DNA from: an uncultured Lachnospiraceae bacterium
Lineage (GTDB): Bacteria > Bacillota > Clostridia > Lachnospirales > Lachnospiraceae
DNA: 16,645 nucleotides
Direction of reading: 5' to 3'
Assembly (NCBI GenBank): GCA_910579395.1
Contig: CAJTUC010000054.1
Location: 1 to 16,645 of the forward strand
The notes under the pieces are model-generated. The model worked only from the letters and a program-made list of their open reading frames with translations. It searched no databases and was not told where the DNA came from. Positions 7,940 to 14,965 of the stretch are shown piece after piece; position 1 is the stretch's first letter, and every line of letters begins with the position of its first letter. The position numbers and the translations under genes are program-made.

Positions 7940-9118
7940 ATGGGGATTTTTAAAAAGTTTATTGATAAGTTTAGAAAGAAACCGGAAGAAATTGATTATG
8001 AAGAGGAATGGGAAGAGTCCACACAGGAAGAACGTGTTGACTTCACCAATCGGGAAGTGCGGGAAGAGTATGTCCGCAATTGTCTGGGAAAAATAGCGGA
8101 AGCAGCGAAGGAACTGGAAAATCTGAATTTTGAGTATGATACGGTGACTTCTTATCTGAAAGATATGGAGGAGATTGAGGCGATTCCGGAAGAAGAAGCG
8201 GAAGAACTGAAAAGCTGTGCCAAGCGGGTCGAACTTCTGCAAAACAGCCGGGATGATTATATGGGCAGAAAACGCCGGATGAGTGATTCACGTTTTCAGC
8301 AGATAGAAAGGATGCTTGATGAAATCGAAGAGGGATGCAGCAAGCTGAGAGAAGCGGAGCAGTATCAGGAACTGATTAAAAAGGATTTAAGCAGGCTGGA
8401 AGGGGAAAAACACGCATACTTTTATCGGAAAAATGAACTGATTGGCACAATTGCGGATACAAAAGGCATGGCAGTCATCTGCGTGACCGCACTGGGCCTG
8501 TGCTTTGCCCTGTTGCTGGGATTACAGTTCCTGTTGGAAATGGATACAGAAATCGGTTATCTGATTACGGCCGGGGTAGCGGCATTGGCGATCACGATGA
8601 TATATGTGAAGCATACGGAGGCGAAAAGGGAATTAAAAAGGGTTGAATTGAGCATCAACAAAATTATCCTGCTGCAGAACCGCGTTAAGATACGTTATGT
8701 AAACAATACGAATCTGCTGGATTATCTCTATCTGAAATATGACGTGACCAGTGCGGAAGAACTGGAAAAAGCATGGAACCTGTATTATCAGGAAAAGGAA
8801 GAACGGGAGAAGTGCAGGCGGGCCGAGCTGGATTTGGATTATACACAGCAGGAACTTTTAAAAATATTAAGAAGATACCAGATCAAGGATCCAGCAATTT
8901 GGCTCCACCAGACAGAGGCCATCCTCGACCACAAGGAAATGGTGGAGATCAGGCACGGTCTGATCATCAGAAGGCAGTCCCTGCGAAGAAGAATGGATTA
9001 TAATAAGGATATGGTGGCGGGCAGCGCCAAGAAGGAAATCAAGGAACTTGTGCATCGTTATCCAGAGTATGGTAAGGAAATCATAGAAACGGTTGAAAAG
9101 TATGAGAAAACTATGTAA
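7940..9118 (+). CDS. Coiled-coil protein with central double membrane span
   Basis: This is a 392-residue acidic and basic, Glu/Lys-rich protein. The ATG at 7940 has AAAGGG (7927-7932) upstream. Residues ~15-170 are charged and heptad-like (predicted coiled coil). Two hydrophobic segments at ~177-199 and ~206-223 form a membrane hairpin. Residues ~226-392 are again long charged helices, basic just after the second span (KHTEAKRELKR). The topology is therefore two long cytoplasmic coiled-coil arms anchored by a hairpin, or the reverse orientation. No enzymatic motif is seen. It follows the TPR gene by 106 bp on the same strand and is likely the membrane anchor of whatever the operon builds. 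Alternatives include a septum or cell-shape factor; nothing in the sequence decides. No named family recognised. Confidence 0.75.
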   Translation: MGIFKKFIDKFRKKPEEIDYEEEWEESTQEERVDFTNREVREEYVRNCLGKIAEAAKELENLNFEYDTVTSYLKDMEEIEAIPEEEAEELKSCAKRVELLQNSRDDYMGRKRRMSDSRFQQIERMLDEIEEGCSKLREAEQYQELIKKDLSRLEGEKHAYFYRKNELIGTIADTKGMAVICVTALGLCFALLLGLQFLLEMDTEIGYLITAGVAALAITMIYVKHTEAKRELKRVELSINKIILLQNRVKIRYVNNTNLLDYLYLKYDVTSAEELEKAWNLYYQEKEEREKCRRAELDLDYTQQELLKILRRYQIKDPAIWLHQTEAILDHKEMVEIRHGLIIRRQSLRRRMDYNKDMVAGSAKKEIKELVHRYPEYGKEIIETVEKYEKTM

Positions 9119-9122
9119 AATA

Positions 9123-9159
9123 GTCTGAGAAAGATTTGCGTTGCAAATCTTTCTCAGAC
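9123..9159. repeat. Perfect 17-bp hairpin at the head of the array
   Basis: GTCTGAGAAAGATTTGC (9123-9139) is exactly complementary to 9143-9159 with a 3-base loop (GTT). It starts 5 bases after the stop of the coiled-coil gene. No T run follows at once (the next bases are GAAAGAATCG), so simple termination is doubtful. The same right arm recurs at 9208-9224 and 9273-9289, so one left arm has three possible partners. Confidence 0.85.
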
Positions 9160-9320
9160 GAAAGAATCGCGAAGCGATTCTTCCAGGTTATGGTGAAGGG
9201 ATGTGTTGCAAATCTTTCTCAGACGAAAGAATCGCGGAGCGATTCTTTCAGGTTATGGTGAAGGGACGCGTTGCAAATCTTTCTCAGACGAAAGAACTGC
9301 AGAGCGATGCTTTCAGAGTG
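9140..9320. repeat. Three tandem 65-bp hairpin-bearing units before purC
   Basis: Units begin with GTTGCAAATC at 9140, 9205 and 9270, an exact 65-bp period. Units 1 and 2 differ at only a few positions. Unit 3 keeps its first ~28 bases and then diverges. Each unit contains the 17-bp arm and then an inverted repeat: AAGAATCGC/GCGATTCTT (9162-9170 with 9174-9182) in unit 1, extended to 11 bp (9225-9249) in unit 2, and largely broken in unit 3. Because 65 is not a multiple of 3, the array makes similar short peptides in shifting frames; these have no ribosome sites and are not genes. Placement directly upstream of purC suggests an effect on purC mRNA, or a dispersed palindromic element of this genome. 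Confidence 0.85.
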
Positions 9321-9368
9321 GTCGGAGTAACATGGCAGGAATGTTTTATAATATAAAGGAGGATTATC

Positions 9369-10073
9369 ATGCAGAAACTGGAACAGCTTTATGAAGGGAA
9401 GGCAAAGAAGGTATTTAAGACGGAGGACCCGGATGTATTGATCGTGGATTATAAGGATGATGCAACGGCTTTTAACGGGGAAAAGAAAGGAACGATCGTC
9501 GGAAAGGGCGTTATCAACAACCGGATGACGAATCATGTTTTCAAACTTCTGGAAAAGGAAGGTGTTCCGACGCATTTTATTGAGGAACTGAGTGACAGAG
9601 AAACAGCGGTAAAAAAAGTGGAAATCGTTCCGCTCGAAGTCATTATCCGTAATGTGGCGGCAGGAAGCTTTTCCAAGAGACTCGGCGTGGAAGAAGGAAC
9701 ACCCTTTGAGGAGCCGACGATTGAGTTCAGCTATAAGAACGATGAACTCGGAGATCCGCTTATCAACAGCTATTTTGCAGTGGCGATGAAGCTCGCTACA
9801 TGGGAAGAGATTGAAACGATCAAAAAATATGCATTCAAAGTAAATGAAGTGTTGAAGAATTACTTTTTGCAGGCGGATATCAAACTGATTGATTTCAAGA
9901 TTGAATTTGGCCGCTATCACGGAGAAATTATTCTGGCGGATGAGACAAGCCCTGACACCTGCAGACTGTGGGATGTCCACACCAATGAGAAACTGGATAA
10001 AGACCGTTTCCGCAGAGATTTGGGTAATGTGGAAGAGGCATACAATGAAGTATTCAAGAGATTAGGCTTATAG
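9369..10073 (+). CDS. purC: Phosphoribosylaminoimidazole-succinocarboxamide synthase (SAICAR synthetase)
   Basis: PurC joins CAIR and aspartate with ATP to make SAICAR in de novo purine synthesis in the cytoplasm. The 234-residue length fits the bacterial short form. Visible motifs are YEGKAKKVF (8-16, glycine-rich ATP loop), the DDATAFNG stretch (30-37), VIIRNVAAGSFSKRLG (91-106), and the signature DETSPDTCRLWD (191-202), with IEFGRYHGEIILADE just before it. The ATG at 9369 follows a near-perfect AAAGGAGG (9355-9362), spacing 6. It begins the pur cluster, 79 bp before purF on the same strand. Upstream lies the hairpin array rather than a recognisable PurR box or purine riboswitch, so its regulation is not evident. 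The product is complete with no unusual residues seen. Confidence 0.97.
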   Translation: MQKLEQLYEGKAKKVFKTEDPDVLIVDYKDDATAFNGEKKGTIVGKGVINNRMTNHVFKLLEKEGVPTHFIEELSDRETAVKKVEIVPLEVIIRNVAAGSFSKRLGVEEGTPFEEPTIEFSYKNDELGDPLINSYFAVAMKLATWEEIETIKKYAFKVNEVLKNYFLQADIKLIDFKIEFGRYHGEIILADETSPDTCRLWDVHTNEKLDKDRFRRDLGNVEEAYNEVFKRLGL

Positions 10074-10121
10074 AAGTAGAAGAATAAAGCTTGAAAGTAA
10101 ATTTTCAAATATTGATTGGTA

Positions 10122-10139
10122 TGCGCGCCCCGGCGCGCA
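10122..10139. promoter_or_regulatory. GC-rich hairpin just upstream of the purF ribosome site
   Basis: TGCGCGCC (10122-10129) faces GGCGCGCA (10132-10139), giving at least 7 strong pairs with a tetraloop, immediately followed by AAAAGGG, the purF Shine-Dalgarno region (10139-10145). No T run follows, so it is unlikely to be an efficient terminator. A weaker inverted repeat, TTGAAA/TTTCAA (10091-10108), lies before it. It could set purF mRNA stability or translation. Confidence 0.6.
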
Positions 10140-10152
10140 AAAGGGTATATAA

Positions 10153-11589
10153 ATGAAAAATCAGATGGAAAAAACAGACAGACTAAGGGAAGAATGTGGT
10201 GTTTTTGGTATCTATGATTTTGATGGAAATGATGTGGCCTCCAGCATTTATTATGGACTGTTCGCTCTGCAGCACAGAGGACAGGAGAGCTGCGGGATTG
10301 CGGTCAGCGATACGAAGGGGCCGAAGGGCAGAGTCCGGAGCGTGAAGGAAATGGGACTTCTGAACGAAGCCTTTACGCAGGAGGATTTAGAAAAGCTGGA
10401 AGGTGACATCGGAGTAGGGCATGTCAGATATTCGACGGCGGGCAGCAGCACGCGGGAGAATGCACAGCCGCTCGTACTCAATTATGTGAAAGGAACGCTG
10501 GCGCTAGCGCACAACGGCAATTTAATCAATGCGCCCGAGCTGCGTCATGAATTGGAATATTCCGGCGCAATCTTTCAGACGACGATTGATTCGGAAGTGA
10601 TCGCGTATCATATTGCGAGGGAACGTTTGAACTGCGGTACTGTGGAAGAGGCCGTAGGGTGTGCCATGCAGAAGATTAAGGGGGCATATTCCCTTGTGAT
10701 CATGTCGCCCAGGAAACTCATCGGGGCAAGAGACCCCTATGGATTCAGGCCGCTTTGCATTGGGAAACGCGACAATGCTTATATTCTGGCGTCAGAGTCC
10801 TGTGCGCTGGACACGATTGGCGCAGAATATATCCGGGATGTGGAGCCGGGGGAAATTGTTACGATTTCGCCTGCGGGAGGAATCGAATCGAATAAGCGGC
10901 ATTGTATTGCGAAAGAAGAACAGGCAAGATGCGTATTTGAGTATATCTATTTCGCAAGGCCGGATAGTCATCTTGACGGTGTGAGCGTATACGATTCCCG
11001 CATTCTTGCGGGCAAATATCTTGCCATGGATTCTCCGGTAGAGGCAGACCTTGTTGTCGGTGTGCCCGAATCCGGAAATTGTGCCGCACTCGGTTATTCG
11101 ATGCAGTCCGGTATTCCTTATGGCCAGGCTTTTGTAAAGAATGCTTATGTGGGCCGGACCTTTATCAAACCAAGGCAGAAGAACCGGGAGAGCAGTGTCC
11201 GGGTGAAGCTGAATGCGATTCGGGAAGCGGTGAAGGGAAAAAGGATTGTCATGATAGATGATTCCATCGTCCGGGGAACGACTTCTGACAGGATTGTCAG
11301 AATGCTTCGGGAAGCGGGCGCCGCAGAAGTACATATGCGGGTGAGTTCACCACCCTTTTTGTGGCCCTGTTATTTCGGCACGGATGTGCCGGCTAGAGAC
11401 CTGCTGATCGCCTATGGCCGTTCGGTAGAGGAAATACGCGAGATTATCGGAGCGGATACGCTGGCCTATCTGAAAATGGAACGGCTGGATGAGATTGCGG
11501 GGCATCTCGGTATCTGTAAAGGATGTTTTACCGGAAGCTATCCGATAGAACCTCCCAAAGAAGATATCAGGGGAGAGTTTGAACGATAG
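10153..11589 (+). CDS. purF: Amidophosphoribosyltransferase (Fe-S, Bacillus type)
   Basis: PurF catalyses the committed purine step, PRPP plus glutamine to phosphoribosylamine. The 478-residue protein starts with a 14-residue propeptide, then Cys15 (EECGVFGIY), the N-terminal nucleophile exposed by cleavage. The glutaminase domain shows HRGQESCGI (41-49), GHVRYST (89-95) and AHNGNL (119-124). The transferase domain has the PRPP loop VMIDDSIVRGTT (366-377). Cys260, Cys406, Cys455 and Cys458 sit where Bacillus-type PurF binds its [4Fe-4S] cluster, so the enzyme should be oxygen-sensitive and propeptide-processed. The ATG at 10153 follows AAAAGGG. It lies between purC and purB, consistent with one pur operon. 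End-product feedback by purine nucleotides is known for the family. No defect seen. Confidence 0.97.
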   Translation: MKNQMEKTDRLREECGVFGIYDFDGNDVASSIYYGLFALQHRGQESCGIAVSDTKGPKGRVRSVKEMGLLNEAFTQEDLEKLEGDIGVGHVRYSTAGSSTRENAQPLVLNYVKGTLALAHNGNLINAPELRHELEYSGAIFQTTIDSEVIAYHIARERLNCGTVEEAVGCAMQKIKGAYSLVIMSPRKLIGARDPYGFRPLCIGKRDNAYILASESCALDTIGAEYIRDVEPGEIVTISPAGGIESNKRHCIAKEEQARCVFEYIYFARPDSHLDGVSVYDSRILAGKYLAMDSPVEADLVVGVPESGNCAALGYSMQSGIPYGQAFVKNAYVGRTFIKPRQKNRESSVRVKLNAIREAVKGKRIVMIDDSIVRGTTSDRIVRMLREAGAAEVHMRVSSPPFLWPCYFGTDVPARDLLIAYGRSVEEIREIIGADTLAYLKMERLDEIAGHLGICKGCFTGSYPIEPPKEDIRGEFER

Positions 11590-11640
11590 AAGATTGTGCT
11601 TATGCCCAAATATCACGGGCTGAGTGAGAATGGAGGATAT

Positions 11641-13092
11641 ATGGGGACAGACAGATATGTGAGTCCGTTGTCGGAACGATATGCCAGTAAAGAGATGCAG
11701 TACATCTTTTCACCCGATATGAAATTTAGGACATGGAGAAAGCTGTGGATCGCACTTGCGGAAACGGAAATGGAATTGGGCCTGAGTCAGAACGGAAAGC
11801 CTGTTATCACACAGGAGCAGATTGATGAACTGAAAGCCCACGCGGAAGATATCAATTATGATGTGGCAAAGGCAAGAGAGAAGGAAGTGCGTCACGACGT
11901 GATGAGCCATGTATATGCCTATGGGCAGCAGTGCCCGAAGGCGGCCGGTATCATCCACCTCGGAGCGACATCCTGTTATGTTGGTGACAATACGGATATT
12001 ATTGTTATGACGCAGGCTTTGAAACTGGTAAAAAAGAAACTGGTGAATGTGATCGCGAAGCTGGCAGGTTTTGCCGAAGAATATAAGGCGCTTCCGACCC
12101 TCGCTTTTACCCATTTTCAGCCGGCACAGCCAACGACCGTAGGAAAAAGAGCGACTCTGTGGACGCAGGAGTTCTGTCTGGATCTGGAGGATTTGGATTA
12201 TGTCCTTTCAACGATGAAGCTGCTCGGTTCCAAAGGAACGACCGGCACACAGGCCTCTTTTCTGGAATTATTTGACGGAGACCAGGAGACAATTGACAAG
12301 ATTGACCCGATGATCGCAAAGAAGATGGGATTTGAGAAGTGTTATCCCGTATCCGGTCAGACCTATTCCCGGAAAGTGGATACGAGAGTATGCAATGTAT
12401 TGGCGGGAATTGCGGCATCGGCTCATAAGATGTCCAATGACATCCGTCTGTTACAGCATTTGAAGGAAGTGGAAGAGCCCTTTGAGAAGAGTCAGATCGG
12501 TTCTTCGGCGATGGCATATAAGAGAAATCCGATGCGGAGTGAGAGGATTGCATCTCTTTCCAGATTCGTTATGGTGGATGCGCTGAATCCGGCAATCACT
12601 TCCGCGACCCAGTGGTTTGAGCGGACACTGGATGACTCCGCCAATAAACGCCTTTCCATACCGGAAGCTTTTCTGGCGGTGGACGGCATTTTGGACTTAT
12701 GCCTGAACGTTGTGGACGGCCTTGTCGTATACGAAAAAGTCATTACCAGACGCCTGATGAGCGAACTGCCTTTTATGGCGACAGAAAATATTATGATGGA
12801 TGCCGTGAAGATGGGCGGAAACCGGCAGGAACTGCATGAGAAGATTCGCGAACTTTCCATGCAGGCGGGCGCCAATGTGAAAAAAGAGGGAAAAGAAAAC
12901 AATCTGTTAGAGCTGATTGCAGCAGAACCGGCCTTTAATATGAGTCTCGAAGAACTGCAGGAAACAATGGAACCTGCCAAGTATGTCGGACGGGCCCCCT
13001 TACAGGTCGAGAAATTCCTTGCGGAAGTTGTTGAACCGATTCTTGAAGAAAATCGGGAACTGCTTGGAGTGAAGGCGGAAATCAGCGTGTGA
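11641..13092 (+). CDS. purB: Adenylosuccinate lyase
   Basis: PurB removes fumarate from SAICAR (giving AICAR) and from adenylosuccinate (giving AMP). The ATG at 11641, with GGAGG at 11632-11636, is preferred over an upstream TTG at 11596 that lacks a ribosome site; it gives 483 residues starting MGTDRYVSPLSERYAS, a typical PurB start. Motifs include RHDVMSHV (84-91), HLGATSCYVGDN (106-117), the THFQPAQPTT loop with catalytic-type His158, and the fumarase/lyase signature IGSSAMAYKRNP (286-297) carrying the catalytic serine on the flexible loop. The length and AYKRNPMRSE wording place it in the longer class shared with many Clostridia and eukaryotes rather than the ~430-residue Bacillus class. 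It is last in the pur cluster, 51 bp after purF, and is followed by a hairpin terminator. Confidence 0.96.
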   Translation: MGTDRYVSPLSERYASKEMQYIFSPDMKFRTWRKLWIALAETEMELGLSQNGKPVITQEQIDELKAHAEDINYDVAKAREKEVRHDVMSHVYAYGQQCPKAAGIIHLGATSCYVGDNTDIIVMTQALKLVKKKLVNVIAKLAGFAEEYKALPTLAFTHFQPAQPTTVGKRATLWTQEFCLDLEDLDYVLSTMKLLGSKGTTGTQASFLELFDGDQETIDKIDPMIAKKMGFEKCYPVSGQTYSRKVDTRVCNVLAGIAASAHKMSNDIRLLQHLKEVEEPFEKSQIGSSAMAYKRNPMRSERIASLSRFVMVDALNPAITSATQWFERTLDDSANKRLSIPEAFLAVDGILDLCLNVVDGLVVYEKVITRRLMSELPFMATENIMMDAVKMGGNRQELHEKIRELSMQAGANVKKEGKENNLLELIAAEPAFNMSLEELQETMEPAKYVGRAPLQVEKFLAEVVEPILEENRELLGVKAEISV

Positions 13093-13120
13093 TAGAATTT
13101 GATTTTCTTTTTATATCTGT

Positions 13121-13171
13121 GATGCCGCGCGGATGCAGGGCTGCGTCTGTGCGGCAATCGGTGATGTTTTT
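13121..13171 (+). terminator. Probable terminator of the pur cluster
   Basis: GCCGC (13124-13128) pairs with GCGGC (13151-13155), extended outward by GAT/ATC around one bulge, and GATGCA (13132-13137) pairs with TGCGTC (13142-13147) inside, with one wobble. A TTTTT run follows (13167-13171), several bases further from the stem than is ideal. It lies 29 bases after the purB stop. Confidence 0.55.
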
Positions 13172-13254
13172 CTATTGTCTGTCTATTCTTATTCTTTTAT
13201 AACCATGCTTTCCCTATTTATGAGTTAGGACTAGGATGCTGTCAGTGTTAGCGC

Positions 13255-13515
13255 AAATTTGTGATTGAAAATGGTTGATTATCCCGCACCAGATATTTAT
13301 TTAGAAGCGTGTAAGATGATAGGTGCAGAGCCCCCCCCAAAAAAAAAGCTATGAGTCGGAGGATTCCAGGAATGGTTTGATATCCGCATACAGAACAGGA
13401 TGTAAACCTATAATGATTCCGGATTTATGACAGCCAGATGAAGAAATAATGAAGATTTTTGTCGCTAAATATCATGATTTGGAACAGGTAAAAGCGGCCT
13501 TCGAGAATGGAGAAA
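13255..13515 (+). pseudogene. HAD-family phosphatase remnant, frameshifted
   Basis: Conceptual translation across three frames gives the C-terminal half of a HAD subfamily IA (beta-phosphoglucomutase-like) hydrolase. A short FVIENG lies in one frame (13255-13275). Then, from 13283, PAPDIYLEACKMIGAEP runs in a second frame. After a C8-A9 tract (13331-13347) comes ESEDSRNGLISAYRTGCKPI with MIPDL in a third frame. This is interrupted by TGA (13428-13430), probably an old Trp codon, and resumes as QPDEEIMK and a DLEQVKAAFE tail to about 13515. The usual motif III lysine before PAPD is Tyr here. The N-terminal half with the DxD nucleophile is missing. With two frame changes, one stop and no 5' end, it cannot make an active enzyme. 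The homopolymers are the obvious site of one slip. It sits between purB and the sensor genes and marks a decayed stretch. Confidence 0.75.
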
Positions 13516-13634
13516 TTAATTATTATAAATTTCCGGGTGGAGGTATAGAAGCGGAAGATGCATTGATAAGAGAAGTATCAGAGGAAACGGGGTTATGCGA
13601 ACATATCAGCAGACCGCTTCTGCGGAGACAATAG
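13516..13634 (+). pseudogene. Nudix hydrolase fragment with shortened Nudix box
   Basis: In the same frame as the HAD tail, the open frame continues as YYKFPGGGIEAEDALIREV and then SEETGL, which is the Nudix box (GX5EX7REUXEEXGU), and stops 14 residues later. Between PGG and RE there are 9 residues where the consensus spacing needs 13, so about four residues, including the first catalytic Glu position, are missing. The domain's first strands are also absent and it ends long before the normal ~130-150 residues. An ATG at 13449 opens this frame, but no good ribosome site precedes it and its first ~22 residues are HAD tail. I read it as a fused remnant of two dead genes. An expressed 61-residue peptide is possible but unlikely. 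Confidence 0.65.
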
Positions 13635-13660
13635 GAACTGTGAGGGCTCACAGTCCTATT
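13630..13660. terminator. Shared hairpin over two converging stop codons
   Basis: AATAGGAACTGTGA (13630-13643) pairs with TCACAGTCCTATT (13648-13660), leaving a GGGC loop and one bulged A. It covers both the stop of the Nudix fragment (TAG 13632-13634) and the stop of the histidine kinase on the minus strand (13656-13658). T-richness follows only weakly on either strand, so it is a modest bidirectional terminator candidate. Confidence 0.5.
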
Positions 13661-14960
13661 GCTTTAATGTTATGATTGTATGAAACGTAAACGTATCATC
13701 ATTGTAATACATCTGCATATCGCCATTGTATTTTTTGACCGTTCTGTATATGCTTTTTAAGCCAAAGCCATGCCTGCTTTTATCGCTTTTTTTGGTACAA
13801 AGCAGTCCGGCTTTATCGAGAAAAGGATTTGTTCTGCATGAGTTGATAACCGTTATTACAACAAATGGAGTTTTTTCACGTCTGCCTGTATTGATTTCAA
13901 TAAAAGAATCAGGAACAATACCCGCCGCTTCCATGGCATTATCAAGCAAATTACAGAACAGTGAAGTAAGGTCATTGTCGGCAATGAAATCCGTTGTCCC
14001 GCTTCGTATGTCGGCATGAAAGGTAATGTGGTTTTTGGTGCATTGCTGCATGTAGCGGCATAGGATGGAATTAAGCAGTTCATGCTCGCATAATCTGGAA
14101 ACCTCCTTTAAATCGGAAGAAAGTATCAGTTGCCGGATATAGGCCTCTATTTTATCATGTTCCTTCCGCTCATTTAGCATGGCAACGGATTGCAGATGCT
14201 TCTTAATGTCATGGATTAAAATGCGCTGGTTCTCGTTTTGCAAACGCAGCATTTCGTAATACTCTGTTGAATCAGACTCCTGTTGCAGTAATAGCTGCAT
14301 TTGCGTAAATTCCTCATTTTTCTTCTGGTGATACTGATTAATCCCAAACATAAGCAGATTAGATATCAGCAGAAAAACAGCTCCGGCAGTCACCATCCAA
14401 TCAAGTGACGATGAAAGAGAAAACGCCTCACCAATGATTACGAAAATATGCATGATAAAGACAGAAGTTAAAGGGATAAAAACAAGAAGAAAAGCGGATT
14501 TATCATACTGTTTCCTGCTTTTCTCATGATTTTGCATCAGGTGTGTCAGTATATAGATAACAGAGAAAAATATCAGCTTGCTGAAAACCGAGAAAATGAA
14601 AAGGGGGATGAATTTCCTTCCGTTTTCAAGAAAATGAGGGGCAAAATATTTGGTGATTCCATATGCGATAAGCTCGCTCACTCCCATTACAGCCGTCAGC
14701 GTGGAAGAATGAAATAGTCCTGTGTAAAAATTCAAATCGTACTGCGTAACTAAGAAAATAAGATTAAGCGCAAAATATAAAGCTGTATTCAACCATATAA
14801 ACTCATACTGCGATACAAAGAACATGATAAAATAAAGCCCGCACAGTACGATAAACCTTGTGCGTGCCCTATTTTTGGCTGAAAACAGGCTGGAGGAATA
14901 CTGCCAAAGGATGATTGCTTCCACCAAAAAACCAAATAAATAACAGACAGTATTTTTCAT
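13656..14960 (-). CDS. AgrC-like GHKL sensor histidine kinase
   Basis: This 434-residue membrane sensor kinase probably perceives a secreted peptide. Residues ~1-208 contain about six hydrophobic segments, as in AgrC. A linker helix follows (~209-245). The phosphoacceptor region is ILIHDIKKHLQSV with His250. The GHKL ATPase domain has an N box, FCNLLDNAMEAA (336-347; Asn337, Asp340, Asn341), and a glycine box, RHGFGLKSI (396-404). This is the HPK10-type architecture that partners LytTR regulators. The start ATG (complement of 14958-14960) has GAGG 8 bases upstream, lying over the regulator's end. The regulator's stop is only 5 bp before this start, so the pair is translationally linked. The protein looks complete. 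The ligand is unknown; the nearest candidate processing gene is a broken AgrB-like fragment on the other side of the regulator. I do not assign agrC outright, since many such kinases are not Agr orthologues. Confidence 0.9.
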   Translation of the reverse strand: MKNTVCYLFGFLVEAIILWQYSSSLFSAKNRARTRFIVLCGLYFIMFFVSQYEFIWLNTALYFALNLIFLVTQYDLNFYTGLFHSSTLTAVMGVSELIAYGITKYFAPHFLENGRKFIPLFIFSVFSKLIFFSVIYILTHLMQNHEKSRKQYDKSAFLLVFIPLTSVFIMHIFVIIGEAFSLSSSLDWMVTAGAVFLLISNLLMFGINQYHQKKNEEFTQMQLLLQQESDSTEYYEMLRLQNENQRILIHDIKKHLQSVAMLNERKEHDKIEAYIRQLILSSDLKEVSRLCEHELLNSILCRYMQQCTKNHITFHADIRSGTTDFIADNDLTSLFCNLLDNAMEAAGIVPDSFIEINTGRREKTPFVVITVINSCRTNPFLDKAGLLCTKKSDKSRHGFGLKSIYRTVKKYNGDMQMYYNDDTFTFHTIITLKQ

Positions 14961-14965
14961 TTTGA

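Noticed and set aside
9123..9159. Terminator after the coiled-coil gene
   Set aside because: The stem is very strong but is followed by GAAAGAATCG with no T run, so I kept it as a hairpin of unknown role.
9140..9320. Possible CRISPR array
   Set aside because: The whole 65-bp unit is repeated, with no unique spacers and no cas genes nearby.
9347..9352. Perfect TATAAT before purC
   Set aside because: It lies 3 bases before the AAAGGAGG ribosome site, so transcription would begin inside it. No -35 is found at the right spacing.
9141..9394. Two overlapping plus-strand open frames giving similar peptides (CKSFSDER..., ANLSQTKE...)
   Set aside because: They are the 65-bp repeat read in successive frames, with no ribosome sites, and the second runs into purC out of frame.
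9219..9980. 253-codon minus-strand frame opposite purC
   Set aside because: It lies fully over purC, has no family features, and reflects purC codon composition.
11596..11640. Upstream TTG start for purB adding 15 residues
   Set aside because: There is no Shine-Dalgarno site before it. The GGAGG at 11632-11636 and the usual PurB N-terminus point to ATG 11641.
12492..13157. 221-codon minus-strand frame opposite the end of purB
   Set aside because: It is Ser-rich low-complexity translation antisense to a confident enzyme gene.
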